Shown: positions 37,191-45,743 of the stretch, in pieces | How the letters are laid out: every line of letters starts with the position of its first letter | How positions within the stretch are numbered: the first letter of the stretch is position 1 | Source of the DNA: Hydrocarboniclastica marina | GTDB taxonomy: Bacteria; Pseudomonadota; Gammaproteobacteria; Pseudomonadales; Oleiphilaceae | NCBI RefSeq assembly: GCF_004851605.1 | Contig: NZ_CP031093.1 | Location: 1,612,001-1,676,000 of the forward strand | DNA length: 64,000 nt | Reading direction: 5' to 3' | The notes under the pieces: model-generated | The model's input: only the letters and a program-made list of their open reading frames with translations | What the model was told of the DNA's origin: nothing | The model's database searches: none | Translations under genes and position numbers: made by a program

Positions 37191-37823
37191 CTAACCGCCA
37201 GCCGTGTCCCGCAAAATCGCTTGAAGTTCTGGCCAGACGTTTTCCAGAAGTCGGGATTGGGCGTTGGCAGTCGGGTGGATTCCATCGGACTGCATCGCAC
37301 CCGGTCTGTTGTAGACACCTTCCAGAAAAAAAGGAACGAGCGGGACATCGTACTGTTCTGATATTTCCTTGAATACGCGGCTGAACGCCTGGGTATAGCC
37401 ACTACCGAAATTGGGGGGCATCTGCATCCCCACCAGAAGTACGTTGGCGCCGCTGCTGCGTGAGCGCTCAACCATCTCTACCAGGTTTTCACGTATAACC
37501 CTGGGCGGAAAACCCCTAAGTCCGTCGTTGCCGCCCAGCTCGATCACGACCACGTCGGGATCTATGTCGCGCAGCAGGCCGGGTAACCGGCGCAGGCCGC
37601 CGTCCGTCGTTTCGCCGCTGATGCTCTCGTTGGCAACATTCCAGTCCATATTTTCGCGCTGCAGCCGCTGTTTCAGTAAGCTGACCCACGCGTCTTCTAC
37701 CGGTACGTTGTAAGCTGAGCTCAGGCTGTCGCCCAGAATCATGAGGGTATTAGCGCTGCTGGCGTACGCACCAACAGAGAAGGTTAACAGTGTCGCAGCG
37801 AGAAGCGCAGCCATTCGAGGCAC
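37191..37823 (-). CDS. tesA: Periplasmic thioesterase I / lysophospholipase
   Basis: SGNH-fold hydrolase acting on acyl thioesters, lysophospholipids and some esters in the periplasm. Motifs: block I GDSLSSAYN (Ser), block III GGNDGL (Asn), block V DGIHPTANAQ (Asp-His). With a GTG start at 37823 the precursor is 210 residues (E. coli 208) and has a signal peptide ending VGAYASS. AAGG lies nine bases upstream. ATGs at 37814 and 37892 are alternatives, the latter giving a 46-residue leader. Divergent from the YbbA/YbbP transporter, the same arrangement as in E. coli, which hints at a linked role in lipid or lipoprotein handling. Confidence 0.9.
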   Translation of the reverse strand: MPRMAALLAATLLTFSVGAYASSANTLMILGDSLSSAYNVPVEDAWVSLLKQRLQRENMDWNVANESISGETTDGGLRRLPGLLRDIDPDVVVIELGGNDGLRGFPPRVIRENLVEMVERSRSSGANVLLVGMQMPPNFGSGYTQAFSRVFKEISEQYDVPLVPFFLEGVYNRPGAMQSDGIHPTANAQSRLLENVWPELQAILRDTAGG

Positions 37824-37980
37824 TAGACATCGCCTTAACCACAGTATTTTGACCAACCGCAACCGTTTGGGGAACCCGAGTAATGAAACCATAATCAGAT
37901 CAAGTCCTGCCTTTGCCCATACTGAGCCAGAACCACCCGGGCGCAGTGAAGGGTGCTGTTCCAGCATAAGGAGAAAATCG

Positions 37981-38736
37981 TTGTTTCAGACTGACACAGA
38001 CCGAAGCCGTTCCCCGTCGACGCCAAACTCCTCGATAGTGAGGGTTATTGGCATGAGCCACCGTGTTTATCTTGAACAGGATGCGCTGACGATCTTGCAA
38101 GGCATTGAGCTGGATATCAAGCGAGGCGAGTCCATCGCCATTGTCGGTCGCTCAGGATCGGGTAAAACCACTCTGCTGGGGCTTCTCGCAGGCCTTGATA
38201 CGCCAACAGAAGGGCGCATCGAACTCGACGGACACCCGATCAGTGCCTGGGATGAAGACCGTCGCGCGGCGCTAAGGGCCGAGTTGGTGGGTTTTATTTT
38301 CCAGTCTTTCCAGCTGCTGCCAGCCCTCAGCGCACTTGAGAATGTGATGCTACCGCTGGAGCTGCGACGGGAACGGGATGCCCGGAAGCTGGCGACGGAA
38401 TTACTGCAGCGGGTTGGACTGGGCGAGCGGCTGCAGCACTCGCCTCGGCAATTATCCGGCGGCGAGCAGCAGCGGGTGGCGATTGCCCGCGCGTTTGCGG
38501 CGCGGCCGGTGGTGCTGTTCGCGGATGAGCCAACGGGCAATCTGGACAACAGTACCGGGCGTCAAATTGCCGACCTGCTGATGAACCTGAACCATGAGGA
38601 GGGCACCACGCTGGTAATGGTGACCCACGACGAGCGTCTGGCTGCGCGGTGCGAACGGCAGGTAAATATTGAAGAAGGTCGATTGTCCGAGGATGCCCTC
38701 AAACACCGGACGCCATCGGTGGAGGCCGGCAAATGA
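37981..38736 (+). CDS. ybbA: ABC transporter ATP-binding protein YbbA
   Basis: 251 residues, ATPase of the LolD/MacB type. Walker A is GRSGSGKTT at about 56-64, the Q-loop is in FIFQSFQLLPAL, the signature is LSGGEQQR and Walker B with catalytic Glu is VLFADEPTGNLD; the H-loop is VTHD. The start is TTG at 37981, with a near-perfect TAAGGAG upstream; an ATG at 38054 would cut off the conserved first strand. Together with YbbP it should form a mechanotransmission-type exporter. The 4-base ATGA overlap with ybbP couples them. Confidence 0.93.
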   Translation: MFQTDTDRSRSPSTPNSSIVRVIGMSHRVYLEQDALTILQGIELDIKRGESIAIVGRSGSGKTTLLGLLAGLDTPTEGRIELDGHPISAWDEDRRAALRAELVGFIFQSFQLLPALSALENVMLPLELRRERDARKLATELLQRVGLGERLQHSPRQLSGGEQQRVAIARAFAARPVVLFADEPTGNLDNSTGRQIADLLMNLNHEEGTTLVMVTHDERLAARCERQVNIEEGRLSEDALKHRTPSVEAGK

Positions 38737-41225
38737 GCCGTGCGGGTGTGTTCTGGTGGTCCAGCCGTCGTGATTGGCGTCAACGTGAAGTGAAAGTAGT
38801 GCTGTCTTCGCTTATTGTTGCGGTAGCTACAGTCGCAGTCATTTCGCTATTTGCTGATCACCTTCGACGGACGCTGGTGAGTTCGGCCACCCAGTTTCTC
38901 GCCGCCGACCGCCAGCTTGAGAGCGAAAATGGCGAGCCCATACCGGCAGAATGGCGGGCCCAGGCGCGTTCCATGGGGCTGCGGACTGCCCAGATGATCG
39001 AGTTCTCCACCATGCTCGACGGTGGTGATAACTTTCAGATGGTGTCGGTCAAGGCGGTCGATGACGATTACCCGCTGCTGGGCGAGGTGGAGTTCCAGCC
39101 CGGGCCCGGAGGCGAGCGCTCTATGCGTGCAGAAGGTCCGCCCCCTGGCGAGCTTTGGGTAAATTCACGCTTGCTGCAGCTCCTGAACCTGTCTGTGGGC
39201 GAAACGGTAGCGGTTGGGCAAAAAGACCTGAGAGTGAGCGGGATACTGGTGCGCGAACCCGACTCCCGCTTCAATCTCGGTGGACTGGCGCCCAAAGTGA
39301 TGATGCATTTTGGGGATGTGCCCGAAACGGGCGTGATACAGCCCGGCAGCCGGGTAGAGTATGTGGATTTCTATGCTGGTCCGGAGGCGGCGTTGGAGCG
39401 CTACTACAGCTGGTTGCAACCTCGGCTTGGGCCCAGCCATGAGTGGGAGAGTATCCGCGACGGCGAGGCCATATCGGAATCCCTCGACAAAGCCGAAGGC
39501 TTCCTGCTTCTGGGCGGCAGCCTTGCCGTGCTCCTGGCCGCTGTAGCGGTGGCAGTTGCCAGTCGCCAATACGCACTTCAGCAAAGGGACAACGTTGCAC
39601 TCCTCAAGACCCTCGGCATGACCGGCCGGCAAGTCAACCGGCTGTATCTGGAGCGGCTGGGTCTGTGGGGGCTGCTTGGGGTGATCGTCGGTCTGGTACT
39701 GGCGGTGCCTGGGTTTATAGCGCTCGCTGTGACCGCAAACCGTATGCTGGACCGCCCGGTGGAATGGAGCCTAAACCCGGCAGCACTATGGCCGGCCCTG
39801 GTTACTGCACTGGTTGCGCTTTTCGCCTTTGCCTACCCGCCTATCAGCCGCCTGCGCACCGTGCCCGCCATGCAGGTGCTACGGAGCCAGCCGGGCGAGC
39901 AGGGGGAGGGGCTGGGTCGGGATCTGCCTGTGGCCCTTCTGGCAATTTTTGCACTGCTCTGGTTCTATTCTGGCCAGGCCACGCTGGTTCTGGCGCTCAT
40001 GCTGGGTCTGGGCCTGTTGATGGCCACTCTGACTGTTGTTTCCTGGCTGATTGTTGCTGCGCTGCGCAAAGTGCGCGGCGGCGGGAGCACCTGGCGGTTG
40101 GCTCTGGTATCGCTGTACCGGCACCGCCAGTCGAGTCTGTCCCAGATGGCGGTTTTCGCAATGACCCTCATGCTTGCGGCAACGCTCTTCCTGGTGCGCA
40201 GTGCCCTCTTGGAGGACTGGCAGGCGCAATTGCCAGACGACGCACCCAATCATTTTCTGATCAATATCGCGGACAATGACGTCGATGATGTTGAAGCATT
40301 CCTCATTGAACGCGGCCTTTCGGCGCCGATGCTCTACCCCATGGTCAGGGGTCGCCTGACAGCCGTCAACGGGACGCCGGTGCGGGAGACCGTCAGCAAG
40401 GACGCTGATATAAACGCCCTAAACCGGGAACTCAACCTGACCTGGATGGACACACTGCCCGAGGATAACCGCATTATCGCAGGCGATTGGTGGCCTGACA
40501 CGGAATCGGAAGGCGCGTCGGTTGAAGCCGAGCTGGCCAGCAAGCTGGGACTGGAGGTGGACGACACGCTGACGTTTACTATCGGCTCACGTGAGCTTTC
40601 AGCGCCGGTCCGGAGCATTCGCACTGTCCAATGGGACAGCATGCGCCCAAATTTCTATGTCGCCTTCGCCCCCGGCAGCGACTTGAGGGATTTCTCTTCC
40701 ACCTGGATTACCAGTTTCAACCTCGCGGAGGGTCGGAAGTCCATACTCAATGAGTTCAGCGCAGCGTTTCCTACCGTATCCATTCTCGAAGTGGACATTT
40801 TTATCGAGCGGATCCGGGAAATTATCCGGCAGGTGACGTCAGCGATCGAGTCGATACTCATCATGGTGTTGATTTCCGCCGCGCTTGTGATGGCGGCCGT
40901 CGTCAGCGCGACCCTGCTCGATCGCCAGCGGGAGGGTGCGCTGATTCGAACACTGGGCGGGGACCGCAAGCTATTGGTGCGCAGCACCATGCTGGAATTT
41001 GCATTGCTGGGATTCTTCGCCGGGCTGTTGGGGGTGGTTGCGGCAGAGCTTGTGGTTTGGATTCTTCAGTACCAGCTCTTTTCCGGCAGTTTCAGGTGGC
41101 ACGGCACATTATGGCTGGTGTTGCCAACGTTGAGCGCTGTCGTGCTTGCAATTTTTGGCCGCCTGCAACTGAGTACGGTACTGAACGTGTCGCCCATGAT
41201 TCTGTTACGACGGCTGGAAAGTTAG
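38733..41225 (+). CDS. ybbP: FtsX-like ABC permease YbbP
   Basis: 830 residues. Two FtsX-type permease modules with about ten transmembrane helices: an N-terminal helix (about 22-44), a periplasmic domain, a helix group near 260-385, a middle pair near 400-440, a second periplasmic domain and a last helix group near 700-815. The conserved cytoplasmic turn MQVLRSQPGEQG follows the first module. Partner of YbbA and divergent from tesA. The substrate is unknown. In E. coli the YbbAP-TesA set has been connected with release of hydrophobic compounds from the inner membrane. Confidence 0.92.
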   Translation: MSRAGVFWWSSRRDWRQREVKVVLSSLIVAVATVAVISLFADHLRRTLVSSATQFLAADRQLESENGEPIPAEWRAQARSMGLRTAQMIEFSTMLDGGDNFQMVSVKAVDDDYPLLGEVEFQPGPGGERSMRAEGPPPGELWVNSRLLQLLNLSVGETVAVGQKDLRVSGILVREPDSRFNLGGLAPKVMMHFGDVPETGVIQPGSRVEYVDFYAGPEAALERYYSWLQPRLGPSHEWESIRDGEAISESLDKAEGFLLLGGSLAVLLAAVAVAVASRQYALQQRDNVALLKTLGMTGRQVNRLYLERLGLWGLLGVIVGLVLAVPGFIALAVTANRMLDRPVEWSLNPAALWPALVTALVALFAFAYPPISRLRTVPAMQVLRSQPGEQGEGLGRDLPVALLAIFALLWFYSGQATLVLALMLGLGLLMATLTVVSWLIVAALRKVRGGGSTWRLALVSLYRHRQSSLSQMAVFAMTLMLAATLFLVRSALLEDWQAQLPDDAPNHFLINIADNDVDDVEAFLIERGLSAPMLYPMVRGRLTAVNGTPVRETVSKDADINALNRELNLTWMDTLPEDNRIIAGDWWPDTESEGASVEAELASKLGLEVDDTLTFTIGSRELSAPVRSIRTVQWDSMRPNFYVAFAPGSDLRDFSSTWITSFNLAEGRKSILNEFSAAFPTVSILEVDIFIERIREIIRQVTSAIESILIMVLISAALVMAAVVSATLLDRQREGALIRTLGGDRKLLVRSTMLEFALLGFFAGLLGVVAAELVVWILQYQLFSGSFRWHGTLWLVLPTLSAVVLAIFGRLQLSTVLNVSPMILLRRLES

Positions 41226-41280
41226 CGGTGGTTTAAAAAGGTCCGGCTATAAGATCAGAGGCGCAGGCAGTTGGTCGTGA

Positions 41281-41333
41281 GGCGTGGATTCCCACGCCCG
41301 TCGCCCTTAATGGACCTGCCGTCGGTTAAGGGC
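41281..41333. terminator. Two consecutive hairpins between convergent ybbP and iron ADH
   Basis: GGCGTGG/CCACGCC with loop ATTC (41281-41298), then GCCCTTAA/TTAAGGGC with a 15-base loop (41303-41333). Both are perfect. Neither has a T-run. Likely 3' ends of the two facing genes. Confidence 0.45.
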
Positions 41334-41387
41334 TCGTGGGCGTCCATGCCGTTATTGCCAAGGCATTGCCAGGAAGGATGGTTCGTT

Positions 41388-42575
41388 TCAGCCCCAGGCC
41401 TTCTCCAGTACTGCCTGTGCATCTTTCAGCCTGACTTCTCTTGGGTTGTACATGATCGAGCCGTCGTCGAGGCAAGCGCCGGCGATCCGGTCCAGCTGGC
41501 TCTTTTCCACTTTGCCGGTCTCCTGGAGCGTTCGCGGGAGTTGGCAGCGCTCATGGAGCGCATCCCGCATCTTACGGATTGCGCTTATCGAAGCCTGTGG
41601 CCGGTCGGCCTCTGGAGTCCTTGCGTAGATTTCCGGCCCTTCCAGATGGAGTAGCAGTTCGCCAAGTGGCTCGCGGATCTGCTCAATGTTGTATTCGAGC
41701 ACGTAGGGGAGAAACAGGCTCATACAGACGCCGTGGGGAATATGGCAGATGGCGCCCAGAGTGTGTCCCAGGGCGTGAACCAGACCGACCATTGAATTCG
41801 AAAAGGCGATGCCGGCCATCGTGGACGCTTCAGCCAGTTCCAGCCGGGCATCAGAGTCCTGAGGGTTATCCATGACTTTCAGCAGGTTATGGCTGATTTT
41901 CTTGATAGCGCCCGATGCGTAGGCGTCCGATAGCGGATTCTTGCCGATACAGGTAAAGGCCTCGACCGCATGGGTCATGGCATCCATCCCAGTCGCGGCC
42001 GTGATGTGCGGCGGCAGGGTCAACGTCATTCTCGGATCGATGATCGCGGCGTCGGGTAGCAGGAATGACGAGGTGAACGGCAACTTGACGGAACGCCGCG
42101 TGTCAGCAATGACCGCCACTGACGTCACTTCTGATCCGGTGCCGGCAGTGGTTGGGATAACGAAGAAGGGCTTAAGCGGACGCTTTAGCACACCGGCTCC
42201 CGCGTACGCGCTGATTTCATCGCCGCCTTCCGAGACCAGGATGTTAACGGCTTTGGCCGTGTCGATGGGCGAGCCTCCGCCGATCGCGATGATCGAGTCG
42301 CAATTGTTCTCCCGGTAGACTTTGGCAATTTCCCGGACCACATCCGTTGACGAATCGGGGGGCACATCATCAAATATGACAGTAATTTCCTGGTTGCTGT
42401 CCTCGCAGGCGCTAAGGACCGGGTCCAGCAAGCGGGCGCCGCGAACGCCTTTGTCCGTGATGATCATGGGCCTTTTGGCGCCAACCGAACGGAGTTCGTA
42501 GGGAATATGTTCCAGGGCCGCGTTGCCGGCGATAACTTTGACGGGGCAGAAGAATTCGTAGTAGCGCTTGCTCAT
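41388..42575 (-). CDS. Iron-containing alcohol dehydrogenase
   Basis: 395-residue type III ADH that interconverts alcohols and aldehydes with NAD(P). The Rossmann-like domain has IIAIGGGSPIDTAKA, and VIPTTAGTGSEVT follows. The metal domain keeps the Asp and His ligands (GMDAMTHAVEAFT, LVHALGHTLGA, CHIPHG). A close second family member lies at 62582-63739. It overlaps by four bases the upstream SCP2-like gene, so the two are co-translated. In hydrocarbon-using marine bacteria such enzymes often handle medium or long-chain alcohols; the substrate is not determinable here. Confidence 0.92.
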   Translation of the reverse strand: MSKRYYEFFCPVKVIAGNAALEHIPYELRSVGAKRPMIITDKGVRGARLLDPVLSACEDSNQEITVIFDDVPPDSSTDVVREIAKVYRENNCDSIIAIGGGSPIDTAKAVNILVSEGGDEISAYAGAGVLKRPLKPFFVIPTTAGTGSEVTSVAVIADTRRSVKLPFTSSFLLPDAAIIDPRMTLTLPPHITAATGMDAMTHAVEAFTCIGKNPLSDAYASGAIKKISHNLLKVMDNPQDSDARLELAEASTMAGIAFSNSMVGLVHALGHTLGAICHIPHGVCMSLFLPYVLEYNIEQIREPLGELLLHLEGPEIYARTPEADRPQASISAIRKMRDALHERCQLPRTLQETGKVEKSQLDRIAGACLDDGSIMYNPREVRLKDAQAVLEKAWG

Positions 42576-43120
42576 GATGCTTTCACCGTTGAGAACAGGT
42601 TGCCGGCCATTCGGAGGTAGATTCGTGTGGCCGACCTGAGTTTGCCGGAAAGCCTCAGGTCGACGGGATATTCCTTGACCGCCCGGTCCGCGATAAACCG
42701 TGGAAGTATGTAGGCCTCCAACTGGTTAAGAATGCGGGTAACCCGCAGGGCATGACCCAGGTCGCCGTCGACCAGGATCCGGTCATGGGCAAACGAAACC
42801 GAAGTCTTTTCCTGGAAAGACAGAACCAGGAAAGCATGGGTAAGGTGCTTGAACTGGATGCTCAGGTCCGGTTTACGCGGCGTTTTCTGACCGAGGTAGC
42901 GCAGGCTGCCGTCCGTCTGTTTCTGGACAACCAGCGCAGGTCCGTCGGGCATCACCGTCATCTCGAAAATAAAATCGTCGGGCATGACCGCTGCTTCCTC
43001 CTGAACATAGCGGTCGACTTCACTGGTGGCCTGCAGCGCACGCCCGACGACTTCCATCATCAGCCGCACATACATGCGCCGGGCAGTGGAGCACTTTCGG
43101 CCAGATTGTTTTGTTGGCAT
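42572..43120 (-). CDS. SCP2-like lipid-binding domain protein (tentative)
   Basis: 182 residues, soluble, no signal peptide. The central part (about 48-150) has the look of an SCP2/sterol-carrier fold: FEMTVMPDGPALVVQKQ, then LSIQFKHLTHAFLVLSF and VSFAHDRILVDGDLGHALR, where SCP2 domains have a loading loop and a G-D turn. Low certainty about the family. It ends inside the start codon of the iron ADH (ATGA), so product and enzyme are made together; a hydrophobic-substrate carrier for the dehydrogenase is an inference. The N-terminus is basic. GAGGA precedes the ATG. Confidence 0.6.
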   Translation of the reverse strand: MPTKQSGRKCSTARRMYVRLMMEVVGRALQATSEVDRYVQEEAAVMPDDFIFEMTVMPDGPALVVQKQTDGSLRYLGQKTPRKPDLSIQFKHLTHAFLVLSFQEKTSVSFAHDRILVDGDLGHALRVTRILNQLEAYILPRFIADRAVKEYPVDLRLSGKLRSATRIYLRMAGNLFSTVKAS

Positions 43121-43212
43121 GAAAACCTATTCCTCTTAATGAACGGCTTGAACGGCATATCGAAGTAAGAGCGGGCAACACTCTACACAGAAGACTGCCT
43201 TCCAAAGCAGTG

Positions 43213-44496
43213 TTACTGATTGAGCTGGTTCAACCTGGCCTGAGCCTGCTCACTGAACCTGCCGCCCCCGCTGGCGGCGACCTTGAAATATTCACGGGCT
43301 GCATCAGGGCGGCCCTGTGTTTGCGCTAGTTCGCCCAGCCCCAGGAATGCAAGTGAAGTCGGGACCCGCTCCGCAGACGCTTTCAGGTCTTCACGGGCCT
43401 CATTCAGATGCCCCATCTCTTTATGGATCAGGCCCCGCTGGAGTCTGAAGCTGAACATCTCCGGGTAGAGGTTCACAGCCTTGTTGAGACTTGCGATCGC
43501 AGCGTCGGGCTTGCCGGTGGCTTTGAGCAACTGACCCCGCAGGGCGTTGAAGCTGGGTTCATCCGGAACGATCTCCAGTGCCTGGTTAATCTTGGCCAGT
43601 GCCTGAGAGTATTGTTCCTGTTTGGCGAGTGCCAATGCTTGCTGCTCCAGGTCATAGGCAGGCTGTATCTTACGAAGGTAAGCGGTCTTTTCCTGATAGG
43701 TTTCAGCACCGATGCGCCCATCTGCTCCCAATTCCCGGGCGGTTTTTTCATTAGCCTCTACCCGAGCCATGGAAGGGGGATGAGAAGCAAACAGGCCAGA
43801 GATGAAATCCGAATCCTGACCTTCCGAAAGACGCACAAAGATGCGCTGGAGCTCAACGGCTTCCTGCGGGTCGTAGCCGGCCTCCGCCATGTATTCCATG
43901 CCGTAACGGTCGGATTCGAGTTCGTGGCCGCGCCCGTACTTTGCCATGGTCAATTGGGCTCCCAGGGCGGCGCCCCCTATCAGCATCTGCGCATAGTCAT
44001 TGTCGGCAACAGCCAGACCCAGGCCAGCCATGCCGGCATTGAGAAGCATCCCCTGCTGCATGCGTTGTGCGCTGTGGCCCGCAGCGGCATGGACAATCTC
44101 GTGACTGAGCACGGCAGCGAGCTGTGCTTCGTTTTCAAGCTCCATGAGCAGGCCGCGGTTGATCGCGATTTTGCCGCCAGGTAACGCCCAGGCGTTGGGC
44201 ACGCCGTTGTTCAGTACGGTGAACTCATAGGGCAGGTCGGGGCGATCACTCTGCGCTGCAAGCTTCTGGCCAATGTTGCTCACGTATTCAGAGAGTTCTT
44301 CGTCTATGGTATATTCGCCTCCCTGACTCTGAAGCGTAGGCTGATACTGCTGCTCGCCTATGCTGCGCTCTTCTTCGCCGGATATAAGCCGCAGCTCGCG
44401 CTCGCCGGTCACAGGGTTGGTAGAACAGCCAGCCAGTGAAATAACGATCAGGCAGAGGGCCAGCAATGTAGCCCTGGCAGGGTTGATTCTCGACAC
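43213..44496 (-). CDS. M48-family metalloprotease lipoprotein with TPR domain
   Basis: 427 residues. The signal ends in lipobox SLAGCS (C24), so it is an envelope lipoprotein. The protease domain has HEIVHAAAGH (H132, E133, H136) and the third ligand Glu in GHELESDRYG. The C-terminal third is a set of TPR helices (ALAKINQALEIVPDEPSFNALRG). This is the architecture of BepA, the periplasmic protease/chaperone that monitors outer-membrane protein and LptD assembly, so a BepA-like role is likely. Start is GTG at 44496, supported by AGGAGGAG eight bases upstream. Confidence 0.9.
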   Translation of the reverse strand: MSRINPARATLLALCLIVISLAGCSTNPVTGERELRLISGEEERSIGEQQYQPTLQSQGGEYTIDEELSEYVSNIGQKLAAQSDRPDLPYEFTVLNNGVPNAWALPGGKIAINRGLLMELENEAQLAAVLSHEIVHAAAGHSAQRMQQGMLLNAGMAGLGLAVADNDYAQMLIGGAALGAQLTMAKYGRGHELESDRYGMEYMAEAGYDPQEAVELQRIFVRLSEGQDSDFISGLFASHPPSMARVEANEKTARELGADGRIGAETYQEKTAYLRKIQPAYDLEQQALALAKQEQYSQALAKINQALEIVPDEPSFNALRGQLLKATGKPDAAIASLNKAVNLYPEMFSFRLQRGLIHKEMGHLNEAREDLKASAERVPTSLAFLGLGELAQTQGRPDAAREYFKVAASGGGRFSEQAQARLNQLNQ

Positions 44497-44640
44497 AGTA
44501 AGCTCCTCCTGAAAGTCTTTGCCGGGGTTTATACCATAGGCTACCGACCTTAACCCTGACTTTCACTCAAAGCTTTGAACAGAGTCCGGAAGTTGTCCGG
44601 TACCGCCCGGTCCACTGCCCATTGCGATAAGGAACCCTTG

Positions 44641-45114
44641 ATGAATGACCCCGGCCTCATGGGAAGCGTCAACCGCTTCGTAGGTACCCTGAAACACTGT
44701 CAGCACCTGGGCATTCGGGTGCTGGAAGCCGCCGATAACCATCTGCTGCTGGAGTTGCCTTACAGCGACCACATCATTGGTAACCCGGATACACGCGTAA
44801 TTCACGGTGGCGCCATCACGACGCTCATGGATACCGCCTCGGGGGCTGTGATTATCTGCGCGCTGCCGGAGTTCGAGCTTTGTCCGACGCTGGACCTGCG
44901 GATGGACTATATGCGTCCGGCCAAGCCGGACCTTCCGGTGTTCGCGGCAGCCCATACCTATCGGGTGACCCAGAACATCGTCTTCACACGCTGCGTCGCC
45001 TACCAGGGGTCGCCCGACAATACTATCGCTGACTGTGTGGCAACGTTCATGCGGATCGGGGTTGCTGCTACCCCGAAAGCGTATCGCGAGCTCATTTCGA
45101 GGGGACTGTCATGA
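44641..45114 (+). CDS. PaaI-type hotdog thioesterase (first of a coupled pair)
   Basis: 157 residues, single hotdog domain of the PaaI/acyl-CoA thioesterase group. Signature VIHGGAITTLMDTASGAVI contains the HGG motif and the catalytic Asp. The central beta-strands follow (LDLRMDYMRPAKPDL). The start at 44641 has AAGGA eight bases upstream; the frame is open to 44575. Its stop overlaps the next gene by four bases, and that gene encodes another hotdog protein, so the two may assemble as a heteromer or have different chain preferences. Confidence 0.85.
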   Translation: MNDPGLMGSVNRFVGTLKHCQHLGIRVLEAADNHLLLELPYSDHIIGNPDTRVIHGGAITTLMDTASGAVIICALPEFELCPTLDLRMDYMRPAKPDLPVFAAAHTYRVTQNIVFTRCVAYQGSPDNTIADCVATFMRIGVAATPKAYRELISRGLS

Positions 45115-45539
45115 TCGATAAGGCGGCGCTGCAGCGAGTGCGGGAAGAGGGCGACCTTTTTGAGCTGATTGCAGCGATACCCTACGCAAAGACGCTGGGG
45201 ATGAGTTGCGAGCGGTTCGGCGACGACATGATTTTTACGTTGCCACCGCGCGACACAAACCTTGGCAATCCGATCCTGCCAGCGATCCATGGCGGTGTTA
45301 TAGGCGGGTTCATGGAAATGTCTGCGGGTCTCTATCTTATGCTCCAGCAGGACGCTCCCAAATTGCCCCGCATTGTCGACTTCTCGATCGATTTTCTGAG
45401 AGCAGGACTCAACCGGAGTACTTTTGCCGAGTGCCGCTTAACCCGCCAGGGCAACAGGGTTGCCAACGTCACGGTGTGGTGCTGGCAGAAGTCCCGGCAG
45501 GAGCCTACAGCCACGGCGCGCGCCCACTTCATTCTCTAG
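45111..45539 (+). CDS. PaaI-type hotdog thioesterase (second of the pair)
   Basis: 142 residues. The hotdog signature is AIHGGVIGGFMEMSAGLYL: HGG is kept, but the acidic position found as Asp in the first gene is Glu/Met here, as in some FadM/PaaI members. Then IVDFSIDFLRAGLNRSTFAEC. Overlapping start with the preceding thioesterase (ATGA). A sigma-32 promoter and htpG follow. Confidence 0.82.
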   Translation: MIDKAALQRVREEGDLFELIAAIPYAKTLGMSCERFGDDMIFTLPPRDTNLGNPILPAIHGGVIGGFMEMSAGLYLMLQQDAPKLPRIVDFSIDFLRAGLNRSTFAECRLTRQGNRVANVTVWCWQKSRQEPTATARAHFIL

Positions 45540-45606
45540 TTGAAGCCCTCTCGCTCGCTGGCGGACAGCCGGGCGAATGGATGAACGGGCCGGTAGAAGT
45601 CACAGG

Positions 45607-45634
45607 CTTGAAATCAACTTCCTTAACCCCATCT
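45607..45634 (+). promoter_or_regulatory. Sigma-32 (heat-shock) promoter of htpG
   Basis: CTTGAAA (45607-45613), 13-base spacer, CCCCATCT (45627-45634): an exact match to the RpoH consensus CTTGAAA-N11-16-CCCCATnT. It lies 109 bases before the htpG ATG. Confidence 0.92.
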
Positions 45635-45743
45635 TGTGCCCAGACTCATTAGCCGCCCGAACATTCGTCCGGGCCGCCAAATCTGGCTGATGCTGCCCAT
45701 GGGCTGCATCGGCCGCCACCCGTCACTAAGGAGATAGGGGCAC

